From NCBI GenBank assembly GCA_041485885.1, contig JBGPKL010000005.1, forward strand, positions 77,111 to 141,110: a DNA stretch of 64,000 bases, written 5' to 3'. Source of the stretch: JACQFZ01 sp041485885. Lineage in GTDB: Bacteria; Pseudomonadota; Gammaproteobacteria; Acidiferrobacterales; Sulfurifustaceae. Made by a program: the position numbers and the translations under genes. This document shows positions 43,601-52,042 of this stretch, in pieces (the first letter of the stretch is position 1; every line of letters starts with the position of its first letter). Below the pieces are notes generated by a model that was given only the letters and a program-made list of their open reading frames with translations, was not told where the DNA came from and made no database searches.

Positions 43601-46600
43601 AGCGACCCCAGGGTCTGCTGCCAACGATACGCGACGACCGTGCCGTCGCTATCGGTGCCGCTGCCCGTCAGAATGACGTTCGCTCCGCCGTCGACCGTCT
43701 GATCCGGACCGGCGTTGGCGAGCGGCGCGTTGTTGCTCGGGCAACCGACGGTGCTGTTGCGATTGACGAGCGAAACGTCCGCGCCCTTCACGCCGTTGTA
43801 ATCGGGATCGGCACTGACGGCTTTGCCGGTGACAATTTGATACGCGGTGTCGCCGTCTGCGACGCAATCCGGCAGACCCGTGACCGTAATCGTCTTCGGC
43901 ACGTTCCAGTCCGCGGCGGTGAAGACGACGTGCGTCGGATCGACGCGCGCCTCGCCGGCGTGCGTGCTGGTCAAGCCGATGTCGACTTCGGCCTTCGGCG
44001 AAAGATTCAGCCGGACCGTGAACGTCGCGGTCCCGCCGTTCTCGTCCGTCTGCAGCCCGGTCGTAGGCGCGACCGTGACGCCGCCGCGCGGTTCGGCCAC
44101 CGGAAGCACGATCGCGCCGGGCGCGTACACCGTGGTCGAACCCGCGCGGTTCGTCGCCACGGCATATATATAGTATGTCCCCGCAGGAAACGTCGACACG
44201 TCCCACGTGTACGAACCAGTCGTCGAGGACGAATCCTGCGGCAGGTCGGCGACGATGCGCGTGCCGTCCGCGCCTTTGTTGTCGGAGTCGTAGTAAAGCG
44301 AGATCGTCGCGTTGTGCTCGGGGTCGTTGATCTCCCACGCGATCGCCGCGGTCGTGCCGCTCGCCGGCACGATGCTCGCCGGCGCCGTAAGCGTCAGCGT
44401 CGCGCGCGTCGGCGTCGAGCTGCCGGTGCGCACGAGGAAGGTCGCGACCGCGCTCCAATCGCTCACGCCGCCGCGCAGATCCTCGGCGCGTGCGCGCCAG
44501 TAGTAACGCGTGTCGTCAGTGAGCAGCGGATCGACGAGCCACGCGAGGCCATTGGTCAAACGCTCGCCGACGCGATTGGTGAGAGCAGTGTCGCTGTAAA
44601 TCTGGAAGCGGTACGCGATCGCATCGCCTTCCGGATCGACAGACGGGTTCACTTCGAGCAGCGGCGTACGCGTCGTCTGCCACGAGTTGTCGCCCGGATT
44701 CTTCAGCGTCGGCGCGGAGGGCGCGTCGTTCGCCTGGTCGACGAAGAAGGCGCCGTACACCCACGGGCTGTCGGTCAGACCGTCAGAACTCTTCGCGCGC
44801 CAGAAGTAGCGTGTGTTCTCGGTGAGCCCGGTAACGGTGAAGCTCGTGTTGTTCGTCCCTTCGGGCCGCGCGCCGGAGCGCACGATGTTGCTGCTCGCGA
44901 AGCCGGAGTTTCGGTCGAGCTCGAAATAATAGCTGAGCACCGTGCCCTCGGGTTTGGTGCTGTTGCCGACGATCAAGTCGACGTTCGCCGTCGTGACCAC
45001 ACCGCCCGCGGCCGGCGCGGCTATCGTCGGCGCGCCCGGCGCCGGCTTGGCGATATTGACGAGGAACGTTCCGGTTGCGGAGATGCTCTTCGCGCCGTGC
45101 GGATCGGAGGCGGTCGCGCGCCAATAGTAAAGCGTCGTGTCGGCCAGCGCCGGCGTGACGACCCAGCTCGTCGTGCCGCTCGCGCCGGCCGCGATGTTCG
45201 CGATCTGTGCGACGCGCTGCGTGAGCGCGCTGTCGGTGTAGACGTCAAAGCCATACGTCACGACGTCGCTATCAGGATCGGTCGTGTTCGAGGCAGTCAG
45301 CGTCGGCGCGGTCGTCGCCACGGTCGTTCCGTTCGCGGGGCTCGCGAGCGTCACCGCGTCTGGCGCGTCGTTGGCGGTGTTCACGAAGAAGCGGCCGGTC
45401 GCCCAGGGGCTGAAGGCCGTCCCGTCGGTGGCGCGCACGCGCCAGTAATAATTGCTGTTGTCGGCGAGATCGGCCGGGACTTTCCACGTCGCACCGTCCG
45501 GCGTGCGCGCGATGGCGGGGCTCTGCGCGATGCGCGCGACGAATTGAGCGTCGCTGTACAGCTCGAAGCCGTAGCTCGTCGCCGTGTCGAGCGGATTCGC
45601 GGAAGCGGCGACGCTCAGATCGGGTCTGAGCACGCCGACGTCGGTCGCGACAGGGGGCGCCGCGATGACCGGCGTATCCGGCCCACCGGCCGCGATCGGG
45701 CCGGTGACGGTAATCACCGTAGTCGCGGACGCGGTCAGCGCGCCGTCGGAGGCTGTAAAGGTGATCGGGTATCGGCCGGCCTGGCCGGTGCCCGGCGTCC
45801 AGTCGAATATCGCGCGCGCCGTCAACCCAGAGGGCACTTGCGCGGTGAAGCGCGCGCCGGAAGGCAGCACCGACGACACCGTGAGCGTCGGGAGCGTTCC
45901 ATCCGGATCGCTCGATTCCACGAGGAATGAAACCTGCGTACCTTCGGGCACGGTGCGATCCGGAATGAACTGGATCACCGGCGGCCGCGGGGTGGCGGCG
46001 GGATTGGTCAGCGCGACGTTGTAGATGCCGGTCGTGTTGGCGTCGAAGAGATTGAAGAAGTAGCTGAGCGTCTTGTTCACGTTGCGCTTCTTCGACAGCC
46101 ACACGTTCTCCGGCGCGACCGCTTTGCCGTCGGAGCGCGTCACGCGTCCCATCGCTTTGGTGCCGTTGAAGGGATCGGGGACTTGGGCATACATGACGCC
46201 GGCGTTCGCGGCGGTCGTAAAGATATAGAGCGCTTCCCCGCTCGTGCCGGTACCGGTCGCACTCAGCGCCGAGCTGTTCGACTGATCGGTGACTACGGTG
46301 TCGAGGCCGGAGGATTCGTAAACGCGGATCGTGGTGCCGTCGAGCGCGAGGAAATCGCGGATGTTGTCGCGGCCGGTGAGGTCGACTTTGACGTCGCGGA
46401 TCAAAAAGTGCGTATTGGTCGCTTGCAACAGCGACGTAACCGCCCCGCCCAGCTCATCGGCGTGCGAGAAGCTAGCGGAGAATTCGATAAACCGCCCCGC
46501 CAACGTCGAGGTCATGAGCCAACGGCCGCTGCTCGCACCATTCGCCGGAACGTCGCCGAACGGAATAAGCAGGCTCGGCGTCGTCGGCTGGTCGTTTAGG

Positions 46601-47355
46601 AAGCTACCGATGATCTTGAAACCAATGAGGAGTCCCTGATTATTCTCCACGATCTTCGGCTGCGCCGAGTCGATCTTCACGTTCTTCGCCGTCGCGGCGC
46701 CGGTATTCTTGACGCGCACGCCGAGCGTGTACGGCTCGATCGGCTCGATTTGCGGAGTAAGGGGATCGTCGCCGAAAACGTCCTGGGTCAAAAAGTAATC
46801 GAGCGTGAGCAGCGGTGTCGGCTTCACGTAGATGAAGTCGGGCGTGACGGTGACGGACTCCGCCTTACCGCCGACGCTGTACTTCAGCGTCGCCCCGATG
46901 AAGTAAAGCTTGCCCTTGGGCACCGTGCCGCCCGAACCCGGCGCGGGGATGATCAGCCAGTGGATCTCCGCCACAGTCTTGGGCGCGACGCTGCCGCTGC
47001 CGGTGATGTTGGTAACGCCGCTCAGCGTATCGACGCGGATGAAGAACGAGGCCGTGGTGTCATTCGGATCCGACGTCGCGCGGATGGCGTTCCCCGCCTC
47101 GTCCTTGAAAGTGACGGTGATGTCGACGGCCTCGAGCGGATTGGTATCGAGGCCGTTGGTGATCTTCATCATCGCGTCGAACGCCTGGCGTTCGAGGGTG
47201 AGTTCCTGGGCGATCTCGATTTTGACTTGGGCGCAGACGGTGTCGGCGGCGGGAGACATGCCAGCGAAAGCAAGGCAGGCGATCGCGAGCAGACCACGGG
47301 CAACGGGCAATAGGATGCCAGTCATGGATGCACTGAGCATGTTGCTTTTCTTCAT
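40606..47355 (-). CDS. Giant exported protein with FnIII-like and 11 PKD-like repeats
   Basis: 2249 residues from the ATG at 47355 (GGAG upstream; an in-frame GTG lies 12 bp before). Signal peptide ending MSPAADTVCA. Order: a unique N-terminal domain of about 450 residues, a cadherin/Ig-like unit (PDRTVPEGTQVSFLVESSDP), four or five FnIII-like units of about 100 residues, a Calx-beta-like unit (TGLQTDENGGTATFTVRLN), then 11 PKD/REJ-like repeats of about 92 residues starting P-x-ANAG-x-x-QTV-x-EG. It stops directly after the last repeat (ITVTP) with no anchor. A large extracellular stalk is likely. Confidence 0.82.
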   Translation of the reverse strand: MKKSNMLSASMTGILLPVARGLLAIACLAFAGMSPAADTVCAQVKIEIAQELTLERQAFDAMMKITNGLDTNPLEAVDITVTFKDEAGNAIRATSDPNDTTASFFIRVDTLSGVTNITGSGSVAPKTVAEIHWLIIPAPGSGGTVPKGKLYFIGATLKYSVGGKAESVTVTPDFIYVKPTPLLTLDYFLTQDVFGDDPLTPQIEPIEPYTLGVRVKNTGAATAKNVKIDSAQPKIVENNQGLLIGFKIIGSFLNDQPTTPSLLIPFGDVPANGASSGRWLMTSTLAGRFIEFSASFSHADELGGAVTSLLQATNTHFLIRDVKVDLTGRDNIRDFLALDGTTIRVYESSGLDTVVTDQSNSSALSATGTGTSGEALYIFTTAANAGVMYAQVPDPFNGTKAMGRVTRSDGKAVAPENVWLSKKRNVNKTLSYFFNLFDANTTGIYNVALTNPAATPRPPVIQFIPDRTVPEGTQVSFLVESSDPDGTLPTLTVSSVLPSGARFTAQVPSGLTARAIFDWTPGTGQAGRYPITFTASDGALTASATTVITVTGPIAAGGPDTPVIAAPPVATDVGVLRPDLSVAASANPLDTATSYGFELYSDAQFVARIAQSPAIARTPDGATWKVPADLADNSNYYWRVRATDGTAFSPWATGRFFVNTANDAPDAVTLASPANGTTVATTAPTLTASNTTDPDSDVVTYGFDVYTDSALTQRVAQIANIAAGASGTTSWVVTPALADTTLYYWRATASDPHGAKSISATGTFLVNIAKPAPGAPTIAAPAAGGVVTTANVDLIVGNSTKPEGTVLSYYFELDRNSGFASSNIVRSGARPEGTNNTSFTVTGLTENTRYFWRAKSSDGLTDSPWVYGAFFVDQANDAPSAPTLKNPGDNSWQTTRTPLLEVNPSVDPEGDAIAYRFQIYSDTALTNRVGERLTNGLAWLVDPLLTDDTRYYWRARAEDLRGGVSDWSAVATFLVRTGSSTPTRATLTLTAPASIVPASGTTAAIAWEINDPEHNATISLYYDSDNKGADGTRIVADLPQDSSSTTGSYTWDVSTFPAGTYYIYAVATNRAGSTTVYAPGAIVLPVAEPRGGVTVAPTTGLQTDENGGTATFTVRLNLSPKAEVDIGLTSTHAGEARVDPTHVVFTAADWNVPKTITVTGLPDCVADGDTAYQIVTGKAVSADPDYNGVKGADVSLVNRNSTVGCPSNNAPLANAGPDQTVDGGANVILTGSGTDSDGTVVAYRWQQTLGSLVTLANANTASASFTAPSARIGASFTFELTVTDNQGATGVDAMDVTVRARPNQAPVANAGAAQTVFSGQSVTLAGSGTDSDGTIASYAWTQIAGPAVTLTHANTATASFTAPNVSTQTIFGFQLTVTDNDGGTGSATVSVTVPGQAPNVPPTANAGADQAINEGANVTLTGSGADPDGTIASYQWTQTAGPAATLTNATSSSATFIAPLVTVDSLLTFRLTVTDDRGGTGSATTNVTVRNVNQPPVANAGANQSVNEGDAVTLNGSGTDADGTIANYAWLQTAGPTVTLTNANSATATFTAPPAATDTVLTFRLTVTDNEGATGVATVNVTVRHVNRSPTANAGANQTVNEGASVTLSGSGTDPDGTIVTFAWVQINGPGVTLANANTATATFVAPQVVVDTVLTFQLTVIDNQGGSGSATTNVTVRDVTVANQPPTANAGADQAANEGTAVTLTGSGTDSDGTIASFAWTQIAGPTATLTNANTATATFTAPQVAVDTVLTFRLTVTDNGGASGSATTNVTVRNVNQAPTANAGPDQTVDENVLVTLSGSGADPDGTIASYQWAQTAGRAVTLSGANTATATFISPQVGGASTLTFQLTVTDNQGATGAATVSVKIRNNIANALPTANAGAAQTVDENTGVTLTGSGTDSDGTIVAFQWVQTAGPAVVLSGANAATATFIAPEVTANTVLKFQLTVTDNGGATAIATTQVTVRNVNRLPTANAGPDVTVNEGDAVSLTGSGTDPDGTIASYKWTRVAGPTVTLTGASTQTVTFTAPQVTADTVLTLQLQVADNNGGTGTDTVDVLIRNVNKPPVANAKPDKSVNEGATVTLNGVGTDPDGTIASFFWAQIAGPTVTLSDPTIAAPTFVAPQVTVDTVLTFQLTVTDNNGATGSDTINVTVRNVNQKPIAKAGASQKVKQGTLVQLDGTGSSDPDGTIIAYQWTQTAGPAATLTAANTATPTFTAPPVTANTALKFQLTVTDNLGATASSTVTITVTP
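40609..43735 (-). repeat. Tandem array of 11 PKD-like repeat units (about 280 bp each)
   Basis: The units begin PLANAG, PVANAG, PTANAG and so on, and share GSGTDPDGTIASY.W.QTAGP, ATFTAPQV, and LTFQLTVTDN.G..G. Similarity at DNA level is high enough to allow unequal crossing-over. Borders are approximate. Confidence 0.8.
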
Positions 47356-47431
47356 CGAGTGCTCCACTTCAATCTTGCGTCAACACGCTCTGAGCGTATT
47401 GGAAAATAGGTCCATAGCCTTTTCTCCTTTT

Positions 47432-48037
47432 TTATTCACGCGCACCGGCCTTTTTAAGAATCTTGACAACCTCGTCGTGCCCTTCGGCCTTTGCCTTGCG
47501 GAAGGCAGTACTGCCGTCGTGAGTCTTCGCGTTAATGTCTGCACCGTGGCTAACTAACAGACGAACAATTTCTACGTCACCACGCTTAGCTGCTGCGTGA
47601 AGAGGACTCCAACCGTACCTGCTGTCTCGAATATTGGGGTCGGCGCCGGCCTCTAACAGCGCCTTTACAATCTCCGCATACCCCCTGTATGCCGCCATAT
47701 CCAACGCGGTCCCACCGCCTTCCGCGAATGTCGCATTGACGTCAGCGCCACGCGCTAAGAGCAACCGCACAACCTCCGTCTGCCCAAAACTGGCCGCGCC
47801 AAGTAACGGCGTATCACCATCTCCCCCAAATCGCCCATTCACGCTCGCCCCTTCATCAAGCAATCTCTTAACTTCAACGAGTTTGCCACTGCGGGCTAGG
47901 ATGACGAGCTGCGAATTCTTATCAAAACTCGCTAACATCGAACGGGGATCGTCGGAACAGCTTACTAGCGATAGTGGCAAGAAAGTGCAGAACACCATCA
48001 ACACGGGCGTAAACCGCATATTGACGAATCTACTCAT
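47432..48037 (-). CDS. Ankyrin-repeat lipoprotein, probable immunity protein of the RHS toxin
   Basis: About 201 residues from the ATG at 48037, with GAGGTG upstream and overlapping no coding sequence. An earlier in-frame start lies inside the RHS gene end. Signal peptide with lipobox LSLVSC, so membrane-anchored in the periplasm. Four ankyrin repeats follow (DTPLLGAASFGQTEVVRLLL, GTALDMAAYRGYAEIVKALL, WSPLHAAAKRGDVEIVRLLV, GSTAFRKAKAEGHDEVVKIL). Ankyrin proteins are known immunity proteins in polymorphic toxin loci. Position 23 bp after the toxin tip and shared AT-rich composition support this; binding is inferred. Confidence 0.8.
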   Translation of the reverse strand: MSRFVNMRFTPVLMVFCTFLPLSLVSCSDDPRSMLASFDKNSQLVILARSGKLVEVKRLLDEGASVNGRFGGDGDTPLLGAASFGQTEVVRLLLARGADVNATFAEGGGTALDMAAYRGYAEIVKALLEAGADPNIRDSRYGWSPLHAAAKRGDVEIVRLLVSHGADINAKTHDGSTAFRKAKAEGHDEVVKILKKAGARE

Positions 48038-48060
48038 ACGTGTACACCTCATGTCGCACG

Positions 48061-51000
48061 TCAATTGCATTTGCAACTTTTCCTTTGCGCAGCGTCAAAT
48101 GCATCGCCTCCAAACAAAACTACCGCTCCAAAATATGCGGTCGCCGCATCTAAGCACGCCAAATAGAGATGCGGTTCTAATAGGAGGCGCTCGCATTCAT
48201 GATGCATATCCCAGTAGAATTGCACATCGCAATCAAGCTTGTTAACTCGACATATGTCGTAGCATCGATCGTGGTTCCGACAAGCAGAGTTGAAGTTCCA
48301 GAAGTAAAAGTCGCCAGGATACGTCCAACCACCTTCGGGTCCGCACTCACTGTTTGAAAACAACGCGCTCAGGCCGCGTGCATCGACATTGCGGTTAGGA
48401 TTTTGGTTAGCATAGGTATAGAAATTGATTCCGCCACGTAACCCGATAGGGTCCTTGGTGATGTACCTTCCGGTCTTCGCGTCGTAATATCTATTCCAGT
48501 TATAATGCATCCCTGTCTCTGAATCGAAGTACTGCCCCGGGAAGCGAAGGTTGTTTGTTATGGTCGATGAAGGATCGACGATTGTTTGTCCAAACGCTTG
48601 CGCTTTGACACTCCAAACGACCGTGCCTGTTTGGGCTAAGAGCTTCTTCGATGTCCCGAGATGATCGTTCTGGAAGAAGTAGTAACTGTTTCCCTGTTTG
48701 AGGTAGACCGGATCGGTGCCCCAGGCGCTCTTGGGCCGATTGCCGTAGAGGTTGGTTACGGCACCGCTGTTGTTTGCCTCGGCGATAAGCCCCTCGTCGG
48801 CATAGAAGAAATACGTGCGGGTGGTGTTGACCTCCTTCCAGAGTCGTCTCGCGAAGGGGTCGTAGGCATAGCTAGCAATGAGATTGTTACTGCCGTCACG
48901 GACTTCGATTAGCCGATCGAAAGTATCCCAGATGTAGTTAGTTACATTTGTTCCTTCGGTCTTGGTTGTAGTGTTGCCGTTCGCATCGTATGTGAAGCTG
49001 ATGTTGGTGCCGGCCTGGGTGAGCTGGTTGTCAGCGTCGTATTGCCAGTTGCCCGGGGTCTGGCTGTCGGTTATCCGGTTGCCGATGGGATCGTAGGTGT
49101 AGGTTTCACTGATCAAGGGGCTTGGGTTGGTGGCTGCCGTCAAGCGGTAGAGATTATCGTAGGCGTAGCTGTAGTTTCCGTGTTCGGTGGCCTTTTGAGT
49201 AATGTTGTCAGCTTTGTCGTAGCTGTATTGATAGTTCAACACCGGGTTCTGGGCCGGGTCTTTGACGTTGATGGCGGTCAGGCGCATCAGCGGATCGTAG
49301 GCCTGAGTGCGGGTGGTGCCGCCGGGTAGCGTCGTTTGTATCGGCCAGTACCACTGATATGTATTGACCGTGATATTGCCGATTGGCAATTGAACGGCGC
49401 TCAACTGATTGTTCGTGTCGTAGGTGTAATTGACGGTGACGCCATCGGGGCCCGTGAAGGATTTCTTCAGGCCGTTGGCGTAGTAGTCAACGCTGTAGGA
49501 GAGGCTGAAGGAGCCGTAGTTGACGATCTCGCCGGCCTTGCGAAGCTGGCGGACGTCGTAGCTGGTCGCGCCCTGGGTAGTGCCGTCGTTGTAACCGGTC
49601 AGGCCTGCGCGGTTGTTGTAGGTATAGGTGATCGCCTTGACGGGTGTACCCGCAGACGCGGTGGTGAAGTGGTTCTCGCCCGTACGCCTGCCAGCATCGT
49701 CGTATACGTGGCGCTTCACCTGACCCTTGGCGTCGATCATGGAGTCGAGTTGTCCGGTCGCGGTATAGATATAAGCGATGGCCTGACCGAGCGGGCGGAT
49801 TTCTCGCGTCTTTAGGTTCCTTCGGTCGTACTCGAACCGATGGGTTTGGTTCTTCGGGTCAGTCAGGGCGATGAGGTTATCACGGCAGTCATACGCGTAT
49901 TGCGTTAGCCCGCTGGCCGGGTCGGTCGTGCCGGTGAGCCTCCCCAGGGCGTCGTAGGCGAAAGTCGTGGTTTTGTTTTCTTTGTCCGTCGTGGCCGTGC
50001 GATTGCCGATGGGATCATAGACCGTCTTGCTGCTGAACCGGGTGTTCGCATCGAGGATATCGATGACTTCTATAACGCGGTCGCGATTGTCGTATTTATA
50101 TTCCTGGCTGTAGGTCGGATAGAGGGTCTTTACCAGGAGATTGTCGAGTCCCGACGTGGGATCGCCATAGACGTATTGGATGACGTTGCCGTTACCATCG
50201 ATCCGCTTCAAAAGCCGCCCGTCCACATCGTATTCGGTCGCCTGGCTCTTGCCTTCCTGGTCGGTTTGTTTGGTCTGTTGGTTGTCGCCGTTGTATTCGT
50301 AACGGATCACGCCGCCGTACGGATCGGTGACGCTGACCAGATTCCCTCTCGTGTCGTACGCATGAGTCGTTTCGTTGTTGACCGCATCGATCGTCTTTTT
50401 CCGTAGCCCCGCTTTGTCGTACTCGATGCGCTTGCCGTGATTGAGCGGATCGCTTTCGCTCGTCAACGTTCCCTTGGCGTCGTACGTCCGGGTCCAGAGT
50501 TTCTGGCGTGCGTCGCGCTTGGTTCGCGCGTTGCCTGCGGCGTCGAAACTGCTCCACTCGGTGCGGAAACCTTCGGCATCGATTAGCGCGGTCGGATTTC
50601 CGGACGTGTCGTATTCGAAGGTCGCGGTTGCCTCTTGCGTGAATGCATCTCCGAGACGCTTCTGCGTCAGCCGGTTGCCGTATTGATCGTATGTGTACTC
50701 GGTGACGCGCTGCTCGGTGCGGCCAAGAGCTTCAGTTATTCGAGTCAGGTTGCCCTTAGCGTCGTATTCGTACTTGGTGATAACACTCCGCTCGTCGATC
50801 TTCTGTGTGACGTTCGAGAAGACGGGATCGTAGGTGGTGCTAACCGTCGCGCCGTCGGGATAGACGATCTTCGTGACGTTCAGCCACTGATCGTATTCGC
50901 GGATGGTCTTCAAGCCGCGCGCGTCGGTCTCGGTGCGGGTGTGGGCGGCGGTGTCTTTGACGAGCGTGCTGATGGTGCGGCCGTTCAGATCTTTGCGGAT

Positions 51001-51873
51001 GACGTCGCCTTCCTCATCGATCCAGGATTCGGTGATCTTGCCGGTGCCGGTCTTCTCGCGCACGTAGTGCTGGCGCTTGGAGGAGTCGTAGTCGAAGGTG
51101 TATTCGGTCTTGGTGCCATCGGCGTAGGTGAAGCCGCCGGAGAAGCCGTTGGTGGTGAACTGGCGCGTGAGCGTCCGACCCTCCGGGTCGGTGTGCGACA
51201 CCAACGTGCTGCCGGTGTAGCCGTAGGTCCAGCTATTGCCGAGTACGTCGATGACTTCGCTCAAGTTGCCATTGCTGTTGTAGCGGTACTGCACGCGGCG
51301 GTTGGTGGTGTCACGAATTGCGGTCAATTGGCTGCCGGTGTATTCGAACGTGAGGACCTGGGTGCCGAAGTGATCGGAGATGCCGGTGACGCGCTTCGTC
51401 GTGCCAACGGTCTCGTAGCTGAAGCTCACCTTGATGTCGTTGCGATCGCTGTAAGACGTCAAATAGCCTTGCACGTCGTAGTCGATCGAGTTGCCTTGGC
51501 GGTCGGCCCAACGGAAGCCAGTCGGCGTCGACCTAAAGTAGGAACGAAAGTCGGCACGCGCGTTGTACACGTTGCTGCCCGTTCTTTCATATTTGATTCC
51601 GTTGCGGTCGATCGTTTGGACGGAACCGTCGAGATTGTCGAACGTGAATTCGAGCTTCTTCCATGTCAGGTTCGGGTGCCATCCTCCGTCGACGAAGCTG
51701 CGCTGGATGACGACGGCTCCGCCCATGACTTTCACGCGCAGATCTTCTTGCGGCTCCTGGTAAACCGCACGCGCCAGGTCGGAGCTCTGGAAGGCGGTAC
51801 CGGCGTACGCCGCGCTTGTCGTGAGCGCGCCGATAGCGAGTAGGCAACGGAACAGGGACTGAAGTGACCTCAT
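48061..51873 (-). CDS. Sec-exported RHS-repeat protein with C-terminal phospholipase A2-like toxin domain
   Basis: 1270 residues from the ATG at 51873. The frame stays open upstream, but that stretch is a family-1 repeat. Signal peptide (FRCLLAIGALTTSAAYAG), then about 900 residues of RHS/YD repeats (Y.YD..G.L...TD). The RHS core follows: YFFQNDHLGTSKKLL, ITKDPIGLRGGINFYTYANQ, ending VDARGL. After this come about 100 unique residues with SACRNHDRCYDICRVN, the PLA2 Ca/His-Asp signature (H at about 1201), several further cysteines, and an end CKCN. It should be a shell-packed lipid-degrading effector. No PAAR or T6SS domain. Confidence 0.88.
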   Translation of the reverse strand: MRSLQSLFRCLLAIGALTTSAAYAGTAFQSSDLARAVYQEPQEDLRVKVMGGAVVIQRSFVDGGWHPNLTWKKLEFTFDNLDGSVQTIDRNGIKYERTGSNVYNARADFRSYFRSTPTGFRWADRQGNSIDYDVQGYLTSYSDRNDIKVSFSYETVGTTKRVTGISDHFGTQVLTFEYTGSQLTAIRDTTNRRVQYRYNSNGNLSEVIDVLGNSWTYGYTGSTLVSHTDPEGRTLTRQFTTNGFSGGFTYADGTKTEYTFDYDSSKRQHYVREKTGTGKITESWIDEEGDVIRKDLNGRTISTLVKDTAAHTRTETDARGLKTIREYDQWLNVTKIVYPDGATVSTTYDPVFSNVTQKIDERSVITKYEYDAKGNLTRITEALGRTEQRVTEYTYDQYGNRLTQKRLGDAFTQEATATFEYDTSGNPTALIDAEGFRTEWSSFDAAGNARTKRDARQKLWTRTYDAKGTLTSESDPLNHGKRIEYDKAGLRKKTIDAVNNETTHAYDTRGNLVSVTDPYGGVIRYEYNGDNQQTKQTDQEGKSQATEYDVDGRLLKRIDGNGNVIQYVYGDPTSGLDNLLVKTLYPTYSQEYKYDNRDRVIEVIDILDANTRFSSKTVYDPIGNRTATTDKENKTTTFAYDALGRLTGTTDPASGLTQYAYDCRDNLIALTDPKNQTHRFEYDRRNLKTREIRPLGQAIAYIYTATGQLDSMIDAKGQVKRHVYDDAGRRTGENHFTTASAGTPVKAITYTYNNRAGLTGYNDGTTQGATSYDVRQLRKAGEIVNYGSFSLSYSVDYYANGLKKSFTGPDGVTVNYTYDTNNQLSAVQLPIGNITVNTYQWYWPIQTTLPGGTTRTQAYDPLMRLTAINVKDPAQNPVLNYQYSYDKADNITQKATEHGNYSYAYDNLYRLTAATNPSPLISETYTYDPIGNRITDSQTPGNWQYDADNQLTQAGTNISFTYDANGNTTTKTEGTNVTNYIWDTFDRLIEVRDGSNNLIASYAYDPFARRLWKEVNTTRTYFFYADEGLIAEANNSGAVTNLYGNRPKSAWGTDPVYLKQGNSYYFFQNDHLGTSKKLLAQTGTVVWSVKAQAFGQTIVDPSSTITNNLRFPGQYFDSETGMHYNWNRYYDAKTGRYITKDPIGLRGGINFYTYANQNPNRNVDARGLSALFSNSECGPEGGWTYPGDFYFWNFNSACRNHDRCYDICRVNKLDCDVQFYWDMHHECERLLLEPHLYLACLDAATAYFGAVVLFGGDAFDAAQRKSCKCN

Positions 51874-51883
51874 ATTAAAGAAC

Positions 51884-52012
51884 CTCTGATTTCTTACGGC
51901 GCTTCCTTCGGCTGGCAGTTGGCGACGAAGAGTCGGCACCGATTTTTTCGAGGAAGGATTCTCCCTCACCCTATCCCTCTCCCGGGGGGAGAGGGAATTG
52001 ACCAGACCTTGT
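51884..52012. repeat. Family-1 element, copy G (degenerate)
   Basis: Left AAGAACCTCTGATTTCTTA, right GGGAATTGACCAGACCTTG, with CCCTCTCCCGGGGGGAGAGGG inside. It lies in the gap between the 2107-residue protein gene and the RHS gene and may separate their expression. Confidence 0.6.
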
Positions 52013-52042
52013 TCGAACATTTGCGTCTTCGTCATGGTTCAC

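Noticed and set aside
40609..43735. Regular direct repeats as a possible CRISPR array
   Set aside because: The period is about 280 bp, coding, and shows protein-level repeat structure.
43042..45930. 962-codon open frame on the plus strand opposite the PKD protein gene
   Set aside because: It is the antisense of a GC-rich repetitive gene; composition is arginine-rich without any domain, and the minus-strand protein has a signal peptide and clear repeats.
47356..47367. GTG start 12 bp upstream of the PKD protein ATG
   Set aside because: The ATG at 47355 has GGAG at the right distance and gives a better signal peptide.
51874..52035. 54-residue N-terminal extension of the RHS protein
   Set aside because: Encoded mostly by a family-1 repeat; a proper signal peptide begins at 51873.
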